Made by a program: the position numbers and the translations under genes. A DNA stretch of 64,000 nt from Chromatiaceae bacterium. GTDB taxonomy: Bacteria; Pseudomonadota; Gammaproteobacteria; Chromatiales; Chromatiaceae. Shown one piece after another: positions 11,179-20,345 of this stretch. The notes below the pieces were generated by a model. It did not search any database. It saw only the letters and a list, made by a program, of their open reading frames with translations, and was not told the origin of the DNA. The stretch is taken from NCBI GenBank assembly GCA_022340805.1, contig JAJDNF010000002.1:19427-83426 (forward strand), given 5' to 3'. Position 1 is the stretch's first letter. Every line of letters begins with the position of its first letter.

Positions 11179-11986
11179 CTGAAGAAAAGGCAGCGTCGGC
11201 GCGCCCCGCTGGCGCGGCCTGTCGTCTCGGGCTTGGGGGCGTTCGTCCCCGGGACGGGAGAGGTTCCCGGGGTCACACGAGATGTGAGGCCGATCAGTGG
11301 TCAGTCTCACACAAGCCGGCCCTCGGCCAAGTAAGCAAGGAGGGTTCGCAACTGCTGCTCCCTTCCGTAATCAGCGCTCGGCTGGCAATTGTCGATCCCT
11401 GAGTCCACGCGTGATTCGTGCGGCCAAAAGCGGCCTTTCTTGTGCCCGCCCCAGGGTATTGAGAAAGACCTGGTTTGACTCTCAATACTGTCGGCAAGGG
11501 CATGGAATCTGTAACGGAGGGGCCGACGTCGCCTGCTCCAGCAGGGTTGCCCCCGGGTCCTGCGGCTGCCATCTCAAGGTCTCCCCGTCGCGGTGGGCGC
11601 CGCTCACCGCCCCGCATCCTATTGGACGGCGTTTCCTCCGGAATTGGTATCTGATTCTGGTTTTCTGCGCAGAGTGTTTTGGTTCTAGATTTGCGTGGCA
11701 GTGTCGCTAAACGGGCAAAGGGGAGCCTGTATCCCGCATCCCGGGGGGCCGTGCACGGCCGTTGCTTTAGTCGAAGAGCCTGTGCCTTTGTCTGTGCAGC
11801 GCTCAGGCCGGCAGTTTGCGTCGGCTGCCGGTCGGGGTAGGAGGGGTTGCTGCCGGGCAATGAGGTTTGGCGACGATTCGCCATCGCGGCAACATGGACT
11901 AGCGGAATGGTGTGGCGATCGTGAGCACCCTCACGGTTGGCGCATCGTCCAGGCCCGGCAAGGGCACAGATAGGGATTGGGACTAC
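11179..11986. other. Long intergenic stretch, no supported gene
   Basis: About 800 bp with GC-rich hairpin-capable segments near 11200-11275 and overlapping frames on both strands that lack protein character. No RNA gene or insertion sequence recognised. Confidence 0.5.
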
Positions 11987-14174
11987 ATGGCACTAGAGTT
12001 GATCAAGGCGGCGGCCCTGCTGCTCGCCCGTTTTTGGGAATGCTCTTAAAGGATGCCCAGAACCGCGTCAAAACGTAGTCTGATCTGCGGCAGAGTGAGG
12101 CAAGGCTGTCTCTGCACCTTGAAAATACACCGTTGGCCGCCATCTCGTGGGATAGGCAGTTCCGTTGCTCGCAGTGGAACAAGGCCGCGGAGAAAATATT
12201 TGGTTATAGCCGTGACGAGGCTCTCGGCCGGCATGCCTTGGGTTTGATTGTTCCCTCCACGATAGAAGAAGAGATCGGTGACACTTTTCAGTCATTGCTG
12301 GACCAGAAGGGTGGGACACGAAAGGTCAACGAGAACATAACGAAAGATGGAAGAACCATTATCTGCGGTTGGTATAACACTCCGATCACGGATGAGACCG
12401 GCGAGGCTGTGGGCGTGGCATCCCTTGCTGAAGACATTACCGAGCAAAAGCGGGCGCAAGATGAAATAACGTTTAAGAGCACCCTGTTGACGACCCAGCA
12501 GGAAGCGTCTGGCGACGGGATCCTGTCTGTGGATGCCGACGGCAATGTGATATCGATCAGTCAGCGGTTCATCGACTTGTGGGACATCCCTCCCGAGGTC
12601 GTCGAATCGAATTCGGACGAACGCCTCCTTGAGTCTGTTTTGGACAAGCTCGTCGATCCGGCTCTGTTCATAGAAAGAGTGCGCGAACTTTACAAGCATA
12701 AACACGAGACGAGTGTCGATGATGTCAAGCTGAAGGATGGCCGGACTTTTGAACGGCATTCTGCACCGATGCTGGGCGCGGATGATCGGTACTATGGACG
12801 TGTGTGGATGTACCGCGATATCACGTCGCGCAAGCAATCAGAGGACTTGATCTGGAATCAGGCGAACTTTGATCCGCGTACCAAGCTGGCCAATCGCCAA
12901 ATGCTCAGGGACCGCCTTGAGCAGGAAATCAGAAATGCCCATCGTACGGGTAGCAGGGTCGCCCTCTTGTACCTTGACCTTGACCGGTTCAAGGACGTCA
13001 ACGACACGCTTGGGCCCAGCCTGGGTGACATGCTGCTCAAGGAAGCGGCAGCGCGTCCGAGTGCCAGTGTGCGCGAAGCCGACACCGTTGCGCGTCTCGG
13101 CGGCGACGAGTTCACTATCGTCATGGGGGGCTGAATACACCGGGCAGCGTTGAGCGCGTCGCCAGCGATATCCTGGACAGGTTTCGCCAGCCATTCGAGC
13201 TGGGGGACGAGACAGCCTATGTCTCGACCAGTATTGGCATCACCCTTTATCCGGAGGATGCCACGGCGGTGGACGATATGCTCAAGAATGCCGATCAGGC
13301 CATGTATGCCGCGAAGGACAAGGGGCGCAATTGCTATCAATATTTCACGCCCTCCATGCAGGAGCGTGCAACGTCCAGGGCGCTGGTGGTCAGGGACCTG
13401 CGTTGTGCCCTGCCCGAGAATCAGTTTCGACTGTGTTACCAGCCAATCGTGGAGCTTGCGACCGGGAAGATACACAAAGCAGAGGCGCTCCTACGTTGGC
13501 ATCATGCTACCCGTGGCCTGGTCAGTCCGGCTGCATTCATCCCCGCTGCCGAAGACACAAGATTGATCATCGATATCGGCGACTGGGTATTCCGCGAGGC
13601 GGTACGTCAGTGCGCATACTGGCGCGAGACAACTCACCCGGGCTTTCAGATCACGATCAACACTTCACCGGTGCAGTACCGGCACGACAATTTCGACGTG
13701 GAAGATTGGATCAGTCACATGCGGGCAATGGGTCTGCCGGGTCCAGCCATTTCGGTCGAAATCACCGAGGGGTTGTTGATGGACTCGGCCACAAAGGTGA
13801 CCGATAAACTGCTCATGTTTCGCGACGCCGGAATTCAGGTGTCGCTGGACGATTTCGGTACCGGTTACTCTTCGCTGTCTTACCCCAAGAAGTTCGATAT
13901 CGACTATCTGAAAATCGATCGGTCCTTTGTGCGGAACCTGGAGCCCAACTCTGACGATATGGCGCTGTGCGAGGCCATAATCGTCATGGCGCACAAACTC
14001 GGATTGAAGGTCATCGGCGCAGGAATTGAGACCGAAGCGCAGCGGGATCTGTTGGCTGCTGCAGGGTGCGATTACGGGCAGGGCTATTTGTTTTCGAGGC
14101 CTGTGTCTGCCGAGGGGTTCGAGAAATTGCTTGATTCCCGCGGCGTGAGATTTGGTGGAATGGGATTAGGCTGA
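11987..14174 (+). pseudogene. PAS-PAS-GGDEF-EAL protein, disrupted by frameshifts and a stop
   Basis: Read across its lesions this is a cyclic-di-GMP turnover protein with two PAS domains (about 12120-12840), a GGDEF domain (LYLDLDRFKDVNDTLG, ARLGGDEF) and an EAL domain (KAEALLRW, DDFGTGYSSLSY, KIDRSFV). Lesions: from ATG 11987 the frame is lost in a T5 run near 12031-12035; the continuing frame has TAG at 12076-12078; a G6 run at 13125-13130 shifts the frame again just after GGDEF, where seven Gs would restore it. The usual AEGVE motif reads GAGIE, losing a conserved glutamate. The intact GGDEF half alone (12133-13134) might still be made, but decay is more likely. Confidence 0.8.
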
Positions 14175-14282
14175 TCTACTGGCAGCGGCACCGACCGCGC
14201 TTGTTACCGCCCGCTTGTGCGGCTTGCGACAACAGCGATGGGCTGTCGAGCGCTTGGTTCGCCACGGTCAGTGTTTTTATTG

Positions 14283-14774
14283 TCAAGGCGTTTCAAATGT
14301 GTCGAGCTTCGCCAAAAAGGTCTTGTGGTCGATGTAGTGTGTGCCGTCGCAGGAAAACGACATGTTGATCATTCCGTTGATGAGGTTCACCGCCGTATTT
14401 CGCAGGTAGATGGTCTCGTCGCTCAGCCGCAGTCGCTTGAACTCCTTGAATATACGGGTGATTTCCGGGCCGCCGAGCAGCGGCGTGCGACCCGCATGAT
14501 TCGTGTCCGGAAAACGGTCGACGAAGCCGTCGGCAAGCACGTCCTCGCGCACGAACTTCTCGTAGACAAACGGATCTCCGGCAAACCAGCAGGTCAACTG
14601 GCTGGACGAGTAGTGGATCTTCATGTGAAAGACCCCTTTTTGGGTCAGCAGCGTATGTGCGATCTCGTGGACACGGTCGATTGCGGTGTCAAAAAGGCTT
14701 TCCATGCGCTGTTGCTGGAACAACTGCGCGCGTATCGATGGATCGCCTTTAATCTGAAGCCATGTCTCTGGCAT
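14283..14774 (-). CDS. Hypothetical protein, 163 aa
   Basis: An intact frame from ATG 14774 with an AGAGAG-rich stretch just upstream. There is no signal peptide or membrane segment. The sequence has a helical N-terminus (RMESLFDTAIDRVHEIAHTLL), an FHMKIHYSSSQLTCWFAGDPF segment that looks like a beta hairpin, and an NGMINMSFSCDGTHYIDH region. Two cysteines are present but no known metal motif. I do not recognise the family. It stands alone between the broken GGDEF-EAL gene (convergent) and a gene-poor region. Confidence 0.6.
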   Translation of the reverse strand: MPETWLQIKGDPSIRAQLFQQQRMESLFDTAIDRVHEIAHTLLTQKGVFHMKIHYSSSQLTCWFAGDPFVYEKFVREDVLADGFVDRFPDTNHAGRTPLLGGPEITRIFKEFKRLRLSDETIYLRNTAVNLINGMINMSFSCDGTHYIDHKTFLAKLDTFETP

Positions 14775-15765
14775 CTCTCTAACCTCAAAGTGTGTGTTGC
14801 TGCGTCCGAGTCTTGGGCCCCGGCATCATTGCCTTGATTCAGCCAAAAGGGTGGTTTGCGCGCCACTGGGGAATATCGCGATTTCCTGCTCATGACCCCG
14901 TCCTCTAAAGGTTTGGAGTCCTCGGGAAGCCCCGGGCGGTTCGCGCTGCGCCGTTCGGCAAGCTGGCCTGAATACCCCTGTATCGGTCAATTGCCGTCGT
15001 CACGCGGCCGCTGTTTGCCCTCGTTGTCCTGCTCGTCCTGCTGGTCCGTGGCGGTTCGGCAGTCCTGCATATAGGCATCCAGCTGTTCGCCTGGGCGCGG
15101 CATCCGTCTTCACGATCTGCCTCGTCCTGGTCGGTGCTCATGCCGGGTTGACTGGCCAGTAGCAGCAGGGTCCCTGCAAGAACGTGGAAAATGGTGCGAA
15201 TTGGACGTCTCCGGTTTTCGCGATCGCGGGGGTGGCGGAATGGTTTCGCGCCGATGATCGCGGTCAGGGGGCCACGCACACATCAGCATAGGAGGGGCAA
15301 TGTGCGGACGCAACCTGCTTAGCGGCCGATCGGTACGCTTGCACTCGCGGCGCGGGAAACGGGCTGGCGGCGCTGCAAAAGAGTTCCGGTGCCTATCGAC
15401 AGCGATCCCTGGATGTGTCTCCAGCTTGAACGCCGAGCCAGGCGGCATGCGGCGTGGTTGGGCGTCCGGGACGGGCGCAGCGACTGGCTCGAACAGTTCA
15501 TTACCTGCCGACCGAGCCAGTCGGCGTTTCGGCCCGAAGTCGTTGATGTTTATGGTAAATGGCGCGGGGATCCAGGCCATGACGAATTGTCTGGGTGGGA
15601 ATAGGCAGGGGATCGGGGTATCAGGTATTACTGGGCAGCGATTTGAACTCCGTTCGATCTTTGCGGCTGCTGAGGTGGCAAGGGTGGCTGACGCGATCCA
15701 GGGGGCGATGAGCAAAGCTTCGTCAGATGAGACAACTAACCAAAGGATGGGGCGCTCACGCGAAA
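14775..15765. other. Gene-poor stretch with weak open frames
   Basis: Nearly 1 kb. It holds the possible small exported-protein remnant described separately (14987-15279). Beyond that, a plus-strand frame at 15300-15833 and a minus-strand frame over the same bases both stay open with no start signals, so neither is accepted. Confidence 0.4.
14987..15279 (-). pseudogene. Possible small exported acidic protein, frameshifted
   Basis: One frame from 15279 gives a hydrophobic export-like segment (IRTIFHVLAGTLLLLASQPG) followed by STDQDEADRED. Then a different frame, with its own ATG at 15103, gives GEQLDAYMQDCRTATDQQDE and a very hydrophilic C-terminus ending at 14987. Both parts look like protein and would fuse if one frame shift were corrected. 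No family recognised; may equally be a 38-aa separate ORF. Confidence 0.3.
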
Positions 15766-16584
15766 TCAGTAATTCAGTTGAACGTAAAGGCTCACCCAGT
15801 AGGCGCCCCAGCCCGCCAGTCCCAGGCCGCTGATGATCCTGATCGGCCCGGGTGCGGGCGTGATCTTTTCGACCAGGACGAACGCAGTGATCAACAGCAC
15901 CCAAAGCATGTTCATCACGCCGACGCCGAACAGCACCAGCATCAGTGCCCAGCAACAACCCACGCAGTAGATGCCGTGCCGAATACCCATCACAAGGGCA
16001 CCCGCGCTCCCCTCCCGCCATTCCGTCATCAAGAAACCCAGCGGGCTGCGGCAGGTGGTCAGGCAGGCGTCCTTGGCCGGCGTCCATTGGTAGACCCCGG
16101 CGACGATCAAAACGAGGCCACTCAACAGGTAACTGCGGCTATCCATCATCGGATTCAACAGGCCCGATGCGTGCAGGGGCCACTGCGCGATCGTCGCCAA
16201 CACGCTGAATCCGGTCCAGACGATGAGATAGCCGGCGACGAATATAAATGTGGGTGTATACGACTGTTGTCGGTGGCGACGGTTTCGATTGAGGGTCGCG
16301 AACATGGTGACCATCGGCAGGGTCGACGGCGTCATCATCGCGACCATCATCGTTGCCCACATGAGGAACAGCATGAAATAGTCCCATGCGGCCCAGGGTG
16401 CAGAGGCGACCGGCGGCATCCACATCTCGACCTGGTCCATGTGCGCCATCGCCCAGGCCATGTAGAACATGTAGGCCCATCCGGCCAGTGCGATTCCACC
16501 GAGGTCGCTACCTACGATCAGGTATTCGCGCGCACTCAAACGCTGCTGCGCCTGCGCGCTTGCATAAGTTGACGAATCCCGCAT
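15766..16584 (-). CDS. DUF2182 predicted metal-binding integral membrane protein
   Basis: About 272 aa from ATG 16584; a TTG 30 bp upstream is a possible alternative. It has about seven membrane segments and the family features: a Met-rich stretch (MLFLMWATMMVAMMTPS) in the second helix pair, YQWTPAKDACLTTCRSP in a loop, and GIRHGIYCVGCCWALM in a later helix, whose Cys, Met and His residues suggest metal handling. The family function is not established. It is divergent from the DUF1326 gene; these two families are often neighbours in bacterial genomes, so they probably work together. The C-terminus is intact (WVSLYVQLNY). Confidence 0.85.
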   Translation of the reverse strand: MRDSSTYASAQAQQRLSAREYLIVGSDLGGIALAGWAYMFYMAWAMAHMDQVEMWMPPVASAPWAAWDYFMLFLMWATMMVAMMTPSTLPMVTMFATLNRNRRHRQQSYTPTFIFVAGYLIVWTGFSVLATIAQWPLHASGLLNPMMDSRSYLLSGLVLIVAGVYQWTPAKDACLTTCRSPLGFLMTEWREGSAGALVMGIRHGIYCVGCCWALMLVLFGVGVMNMLWVLLITAFVLVEKITPAPGPIRIISGLGLAGWGAYWVSLYVQLNY

Positions 16585-16899
16585 GCCCGATGCCCCTGGT
16601 CTGCTTGCCGGCAAAGTGTAGTAGACGGGTTCTCGTCCATGCCAGACGGAAGCGCCACAGGGTTCCTTGGAGGATGGCGGCGGCGATGGCGAAATAAGTT
16701 TTTCTACGCATATCGGAACCCTCTGCCATGCCCTACTCTAAAAGTTCGGTGGAGTTGGCCTCGCCCGAGCCCTTGCATGCAGTATGGCGGTTCGAAAAAG
16801 GGCGGCCTGTCCGGGTGCGAGGATGTAGTCCAGCTGTCTGGCAGGGATTGCCGCGTGAATGGGTATGCGGTCTGACAATCAGCGAGCGAGGAAAGCGTC
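16585..16899. other. Divergent promoter region between DUF2182 and DUF1326 genes
   Basis: About 315 bp with no supported gene. It must hold the promoters for both divergent genes; I could not identify clear -35/-10 elements or an operator. Confidence 0.4.
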
Positions 16900-17508
16900 A
16901 TGGCGAACCAAGCGGATTGGAGTCTTCAGGGCAACTATTTCGAGTCGTGTAACTGCGACCTCGTTTGCCCCTGCATATTCCTGCGCCCACCCACTCAGGG
17001 CTTCTGCGAGGCATTCGTGGGCTGGCACGTGGACAAAGGCCACATGGACGGCGTCAATCTGGACGGGCTTAGCGTGGCAGCATGGCTGCATTCGCCAGGT
17101 GCGTTAACAAGCGGAGGCTGGCGCTTGGCGCTTTACATCGACGAGCGCGCTGACGAGGCCCAGAATGCTGCACTGCAGAAGATGTTTGGTGGCCAAGTCG
17201 GTGGGCACCCGGCAGTCCTTGCAGGCCTCGTCGGGGAAATGATGGGCGTCAAGTCCGTGCCGATTGAATTCAAGGAAGAGGGCCGGTCGCACTATCTGCA
17301 TATTCCGGGTATCGGCAAGAACGTCACTGAGGCGTTGGAAGGAGAAGATGGCGGAGACGTGATGGTGTCCAATCATCCGTTGGCCGTGTCGCCGGGTAAT
17401 CCAGCGCAGATCTGCGCCTCGACCGACGCACACTACAAGGATTACGACGTGGAATGGAGGCAAAACGACAAGGTGGGACTGGCCGCGCCTTTTGCCTACC
17501 ACCCCTGA
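16900..17508 (+). CDS. DUF1326-family protein
   Basis: 202 aa. The hallmark is near the N-terminus: YFESCNCDLVCPCIF, with CNC and CPC pairs that look like a metal or redox site, followed by GFCEAFVGWHVDKG. The rest is a compact beta-rich domain (GGWRLALYIDERADEAQ, GVKSVPIEFKEEG) ending in an intact C-terminus. There is no signal peptide, so it is probably cytosolic. DUF1326 has no established activity. The gene is divergent from the DUF2182 membrane protein, a common pairing that suggests delivery of metal or a reduced species between a soluble Cys protein and a Cys/Met/His-rich membrane protein (inference). Confidence 0.85.
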   Translation: MANQADWSLQGNYFESCNCDLVCPCIFLRPPTQGFCEAFVGWHVDKGHMDGVNLDGLSVAAWLHSPGALTSGGWRLALYIDERADEAQNAALQKMFGGQVGGHPAVLAGLVGEMMGVKSVPIEFKEEGRSHYLHIPGIGKNVTEALEGEDGGDVMVSNHPLAVSPGNPAQICASTDAHYKDYDVEWRQNDKVGLAAPFAYHP

Positions 17509-17865
17509 TCGACGCGTTGATACTGCTGCGGAATCGCTTACAGCCCTTGTTCACATATTCCGAACCGCCAGAGGAACGCAGAAGACCATCCCGCTGAGCG
17601 GTGCTGGCCGAATGTTTTCCCGGGGTGATGGCTCAAGGGCAGGTGAGCTGCCGCCTGGCGACAGGAGCGGCCAGTCAACGCCAGGCACTACCGATCTGGA
17701 TGCAGGGGTAACCGCAAGGTCCACTTCGCCACATAGAGGGCAATGTCGTCGATACGCGGCGCCCTCCGCACGCCGGGCCGGTCATCATCAACCTTCGGGC
17801 CGGCCCCCGCGAAACGGCCTGGGAGAACCTGCAGCTTGGTACCCGCTGGACCGCGGACAATATGC
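17509..17865. other. Intergenic with repeat copy D and a GC hairpin
   Basis: No gene supported. It holds the fourth dispersed-repeat copy (17600-17645) and an inverted repeat around 17775-17806 (GGGCCGG...CCGGCCC) that could end transcription of yaeQ or the DUF1326 gene, though it has no T-run. Confidence 0.4.
17600..17645 (+). repeat. Dispersed repeat, copy D (partial)
   Basis: GGTGCTGGCCGAA, then TTTTCCCGGGGTGATGG and CTCAAGGGC match the 5' half of copies B and C. The upstream CGCAGAA is also present at about 17576. The 3' half (GAATTCAGCG...) is missing. Confidence 0.5.
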
Positions 17866-18402
17866 CTAGCGTAATTGCTCGAGCATGAATTGAAGGCTGG
17901 TGCTCTCGTTTGAAAACCAGATCTCACCGTCTTGTACGGTGCATTGCAGATCCATATTGCGTTCGGCAAATGATGCGAGTTGTTCACTGATGCCTTCGGG
18001 CAGCTTGAGCACCGACAGATGCGCGAAACGTTCGAGTTTTGCCGAAACCTGCTTCCACCAAACCCCCGCCGAACGATGCTGGAAGCAATAGATTGTTACC
18101 CGGTCGGATCTGGAGCAACCTTTCTTGATCCGTTTTTCGTCCGGCTGTCCTATCTCAACCCAAAGAGTGATGTCGCCGCTGAGCGACCGTAGCCACAGGT
18201 CGGGTTCGTCATCCTGGCTGAGTCCGCGAGTAAAGCTCAAACGCTCATCGGCGTTGAGCGCGAACGCCAGCAGACGCACCATCATGCGCTCGTCGGTTTC
18301 GGACGGATGGCGCGCGATGGTCAGATTATGGGTTTGGTAGTAACCGCGATCCAGGTCAGATATCTGGAGCACGCATCGATAGATCGTCGAACTCAGCGCC
18401 AT
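17866..18402 (-). CDS. yaeQ: YaeQ family protein
   Basis: 178 aa, the normal YaeQ length, with the typical start (MALSSTIYRCVLQISDLDRGYY) and the charged segment HPSETDERMMVRLLAFALNA. Also conserved are the SLSGDITLWVEIGQPDEKRI-type stretch and the C-terminal LQCTVQDGEIWFS. YaeQ proteins adopt a nuclease-like fold; the cellular role is unsettled. There is no membrane segment. The gene is single, with non-coding DNA on both sides. Confidence 0.9.
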   Translation of the reverse strand: MALSSTIYRCVLQISDLDRGYYQTHNLTIARHPSETDERMMVRLLAFALNADERLSFTRGLSQDDEPDLWLRSLSGDITLWVEIGQPDEKRIKKGCSRSDRVTIYCFQHRSAGVWWKQVSAKLERFAHLSVLKLPEGISEQLASFAERNMDLQCTVQDGEIWFSNESTSLQFMLEQLR

Positions 18403-18997
18403 GATTTGGCCTTGTCGTCTGGTTGTTATACCCGCGCCTGCCGCTCCGCCGGACCAGGTGACTCCCCAAGTGGCGATAGAAGCGGGTCAGGTATCGATAT
18501 TCGCAGCGGTTCGCATTAAATACACGGTGTTTACCCGATCGATGTTAGCACCCGGTCGGCATGGCCGATTTGTAGTCGGGACTGACAGGTGGACCAATAG
18601 CAGACGGGAGACGGTTTGCTGGTGTCGATGGCCACCAAGCGACTCCGGAATGTGCAGGCGCGACATGAAAAATGCTGAGTGAAGCCGTTGTCGGCATCTT
18701 CGACAGTCCGGATTGCTGCCTTCCCGGCCCTTCCACGGGCGTAATAAACCGTCCGGCGCCAGCGTCATGGTCGAACCATTGGCCGGGGTGTTGGCCTGCT
18801 GCTGTCGCCGATGATCGCCGCCGTGGCGATGAGCTTCAGTTCGGTGTCAGTCATCGGCAATGCGTTGCGCTTGCGGCGTGCCGAATTCTAGCGGGGGCAG
18901 AGGCTCATGTTCGATGGATGCCGCTTCGGTCTTTGCGGGGCTTCATGTGGCTGTTCTGGATCCCGTTAATGGTGGTGACTGCCAGGGCCGTCACGGA
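18403..18997. other. Intergenic with copA tail fragment
   Basis: About 600 bp. The only recognisable item is the 33-codon CopA C-terminal remnant at 18793-18891. The remainder shows no gene. Confidence 0.5.
18793..18891 (+). pseudogene. Copper P-type ATPase (CopA) C-terminal remnant
   Basis: A 33-codon stretch reads [20 protein letters not shown] and then [12 protein letters not shown] with a stop at 18891. This is the last membrane helix of P1B copper ATPases (the MxxSS helix and NALRLR end). Nothing upstream in frame continues the protein, so only the tail survives, probably after a deletion. Confidence 0.65.
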
Positions 18998-19342
18998 TCA
19001 GAACACCAACACCTGATCCGCCGCAATGGTGCGCTCGGCAAGCTCTTGCATCGTGCTGCGTTGTGCCCCTTCGGTCAGCTCTTCGTCGCTGACCCCGCGC
19101 GCGTCCATGCAGGTGCCGCATAACAGCAGCTCACCTTTGCGTGCGATCGATTTCACCATGAGTTCGAGGTTGTAGTAGCCCTGGGGCACCTTCTGCCCGG
19201 CCTTGGCGCAAATGACCGCGTCCGCCATCAGGAAGACGCTGACCTCCACTCCCTTGCCAGTGAGGGCCTTGGCCAGGCGCAGGCCGTTGTAGCTGCGTTC
19301 TGTGCCGTAGGGCGGATCATTGAAAATCAGCAGGGTCTTCAT
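18998..19342 (-). CDS. DsrE/YchN-family sulfur protein
   Basis: 114 aa from ATG 19342 (GGAG about 10 bp upstream). It begins MKTLLIFNDPPYGTERSYNG and carries LLLCGTCMDARGV, the cysteine motif of the YchN/DsrE family, which carries sulfane sulfur in related proteins such as DsrE and TusD. It is small, cytosolic and probably oligomeric. It is the last gene of an operon with the TVP38-rhodanese fusion (13 bp apart) and the sterol-desaturase-like gene, opposite an ArsR-rhodanese regulator. In a sox-bearing organism this points to handling of persulfide sulfur. Confidence 0.88.
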   Translation of the reverse strand: MKTLLIFNDPPYGTERSYNGLRLAKALTGKGVEVSVFLMADAVICAKAGQKVPQGYYNLELMVKSIARKGELLLCGTCMDARGVSDEELTEGAQRSTMQELAERTIAADQVLVF

Positions 19343-19355
19343 TCTGAGTGCTCCG

Positions 19356-20345
19356 TTAACTCGCGGGACTGCGCTGACTTGGCCAGCCATGTTCCAGCCA
19401 GGCGGTCATGCCACCCCGCACCACATGCACGTTGGCGAACCCGCGTTGGGTCAGCAGGGCCGCGGCCTTGGCAGAACGGCGATCGGTGCGGCAGACGATG
19501 GCGATGGCCCGTTCCGGGTCTTCGCCCAGTTCGTCCACCCGATCAGCCAGCTCTTCCAGCGGCAAGTTGCGGGCAACTGTCAGATGCCCCTGCTCGCCCA
19601 CGAAGTCGGCGGCAGTGCGCACATCCATCACCAGCAGATCCTCGCCGGCATCCAGTCGCCGTTTGAGCTCCGTCACCTCCAGCATCGGCCGCTCCCGCAG
19701 CTTGCTGACCAGGCGTGGAAGAATAGCGGCGGCAGCGAGCAAGGCGAGGGCGATCAGTCCTTTCTGGACCAGCCCCTCGCCACCCGCTACCGCCTCGCGT
19801 CCGGCATAGCCAAGGTAGGTATACGCGAGTGCCCCAGGCAGCATGCACACGAAGCTGGCAATCAGATAGTGCAGAAAGGGGATGCGCGTAAGCCCAAGGG
19901 CGTAGTTCAACAGGTTGAACGGAAACAGCGGGACCAGTCGTGTGAACGCGACAATGCGCCAGCCCTCGGCTTCCACTCCCTTCACCAGCCGCTCGATCCG
20001 CCCCCGGGTGCCGCCTGCGAGCCTGGCTTGCACCCAGTCAGAGGCCAGGTAACGTGCCACCAGGAAAGCGAGCGCGGCACCCAGGGTTGCCCCGATCAGG
20101 TTATAGAGGGTGCCCCATAGCGGTCCGAACAGTGCGCCGCCGGTCAGGGTCAGCACCGACCCCGGCAGGAACAGGACGGTGGCGATCGCGTACAACGCCA
20201 TGAACAGCAGCGGTCCCGCCGGTCCGGCGCCGGCGACCCATTCTTCGAGGGTGGCGACGTCGACCAGGTCCCGGTACGCGAAGGCCAGACCAATGGCGCC
20301 GATAAGCACCGCCGCCAGCAGGCCACGTTGGAGCGGCCTATTCAT
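19356..20345 (-). CDS. TVP38/DedA-like membrane protein fused to a rhodanese domain
   Basis: 329 aa. Residues 1-215 form a TVP38/TMEM64 (SNARE-associated) membrane domain with LPGSVLTLTGGALFGP and FTRLVPLFPFNLLNYALG, the conserved re-entrant segments. Residues from about 225 form a rhodanese domain: LVMDVRTAADF, then the active-site loop IVCRTDRRSAKAA with the catalytic cysteine, and GGMTAWLEHGWP. A sulfurtransferase tethered to a membrane transporter-like domain suggests that sulfane sulfur is processed at the membrane. Overlaps the upstream sterol-desaturase-like gene by 8 bp and precedes the DsrE gene by 13 bp, so one transcript is expected. Confidence 0.9.
   Translation of the reverse strand: MNRPLQRGLLAAVLIGAIGLAFAYRDLVDVATLEEWVAGAGPAGPLLFMALYAIATVLFLPGSVLTLTGGALFGPLWGTLYNLIGATLGAALAFLVARYLASDWVQARLAGGTRGRIERLVKGVEAEGWRIVAFTRLVPLFPFNLLNYALGLTRIPFLHYLIASFVCMLPGALAYTYLGYAGREAVAGGEGLVQKGLIALALLAAAAILPRLVSKLRERPMLEVTELKRRLDAGEDLLVMDVRTAADFVGEQGHLTVARNLPLEELADRVDELGEDPERAIAIVCRTDRRSAKAAALLTQRGFANVHVVRGGMTAWLEHGWPSQRSPAS

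Noticed and set aside
11294..11884. Overlapping open frames on both strands between the alkyl sulfatase remnant and the GGDEF-EAL gene
   Set aside because: Arg/Pro/Ser-rich translations typical of GC-rich shadow frames, with no start signal.
15300..15833. Open plus-strand frame of 177 codons
   Set aside because: The opposite strand is open over the same bases, no ribosome-binding site is present, the C-terminal part overlaps the DUF2182 gene, and no domain is recognised.
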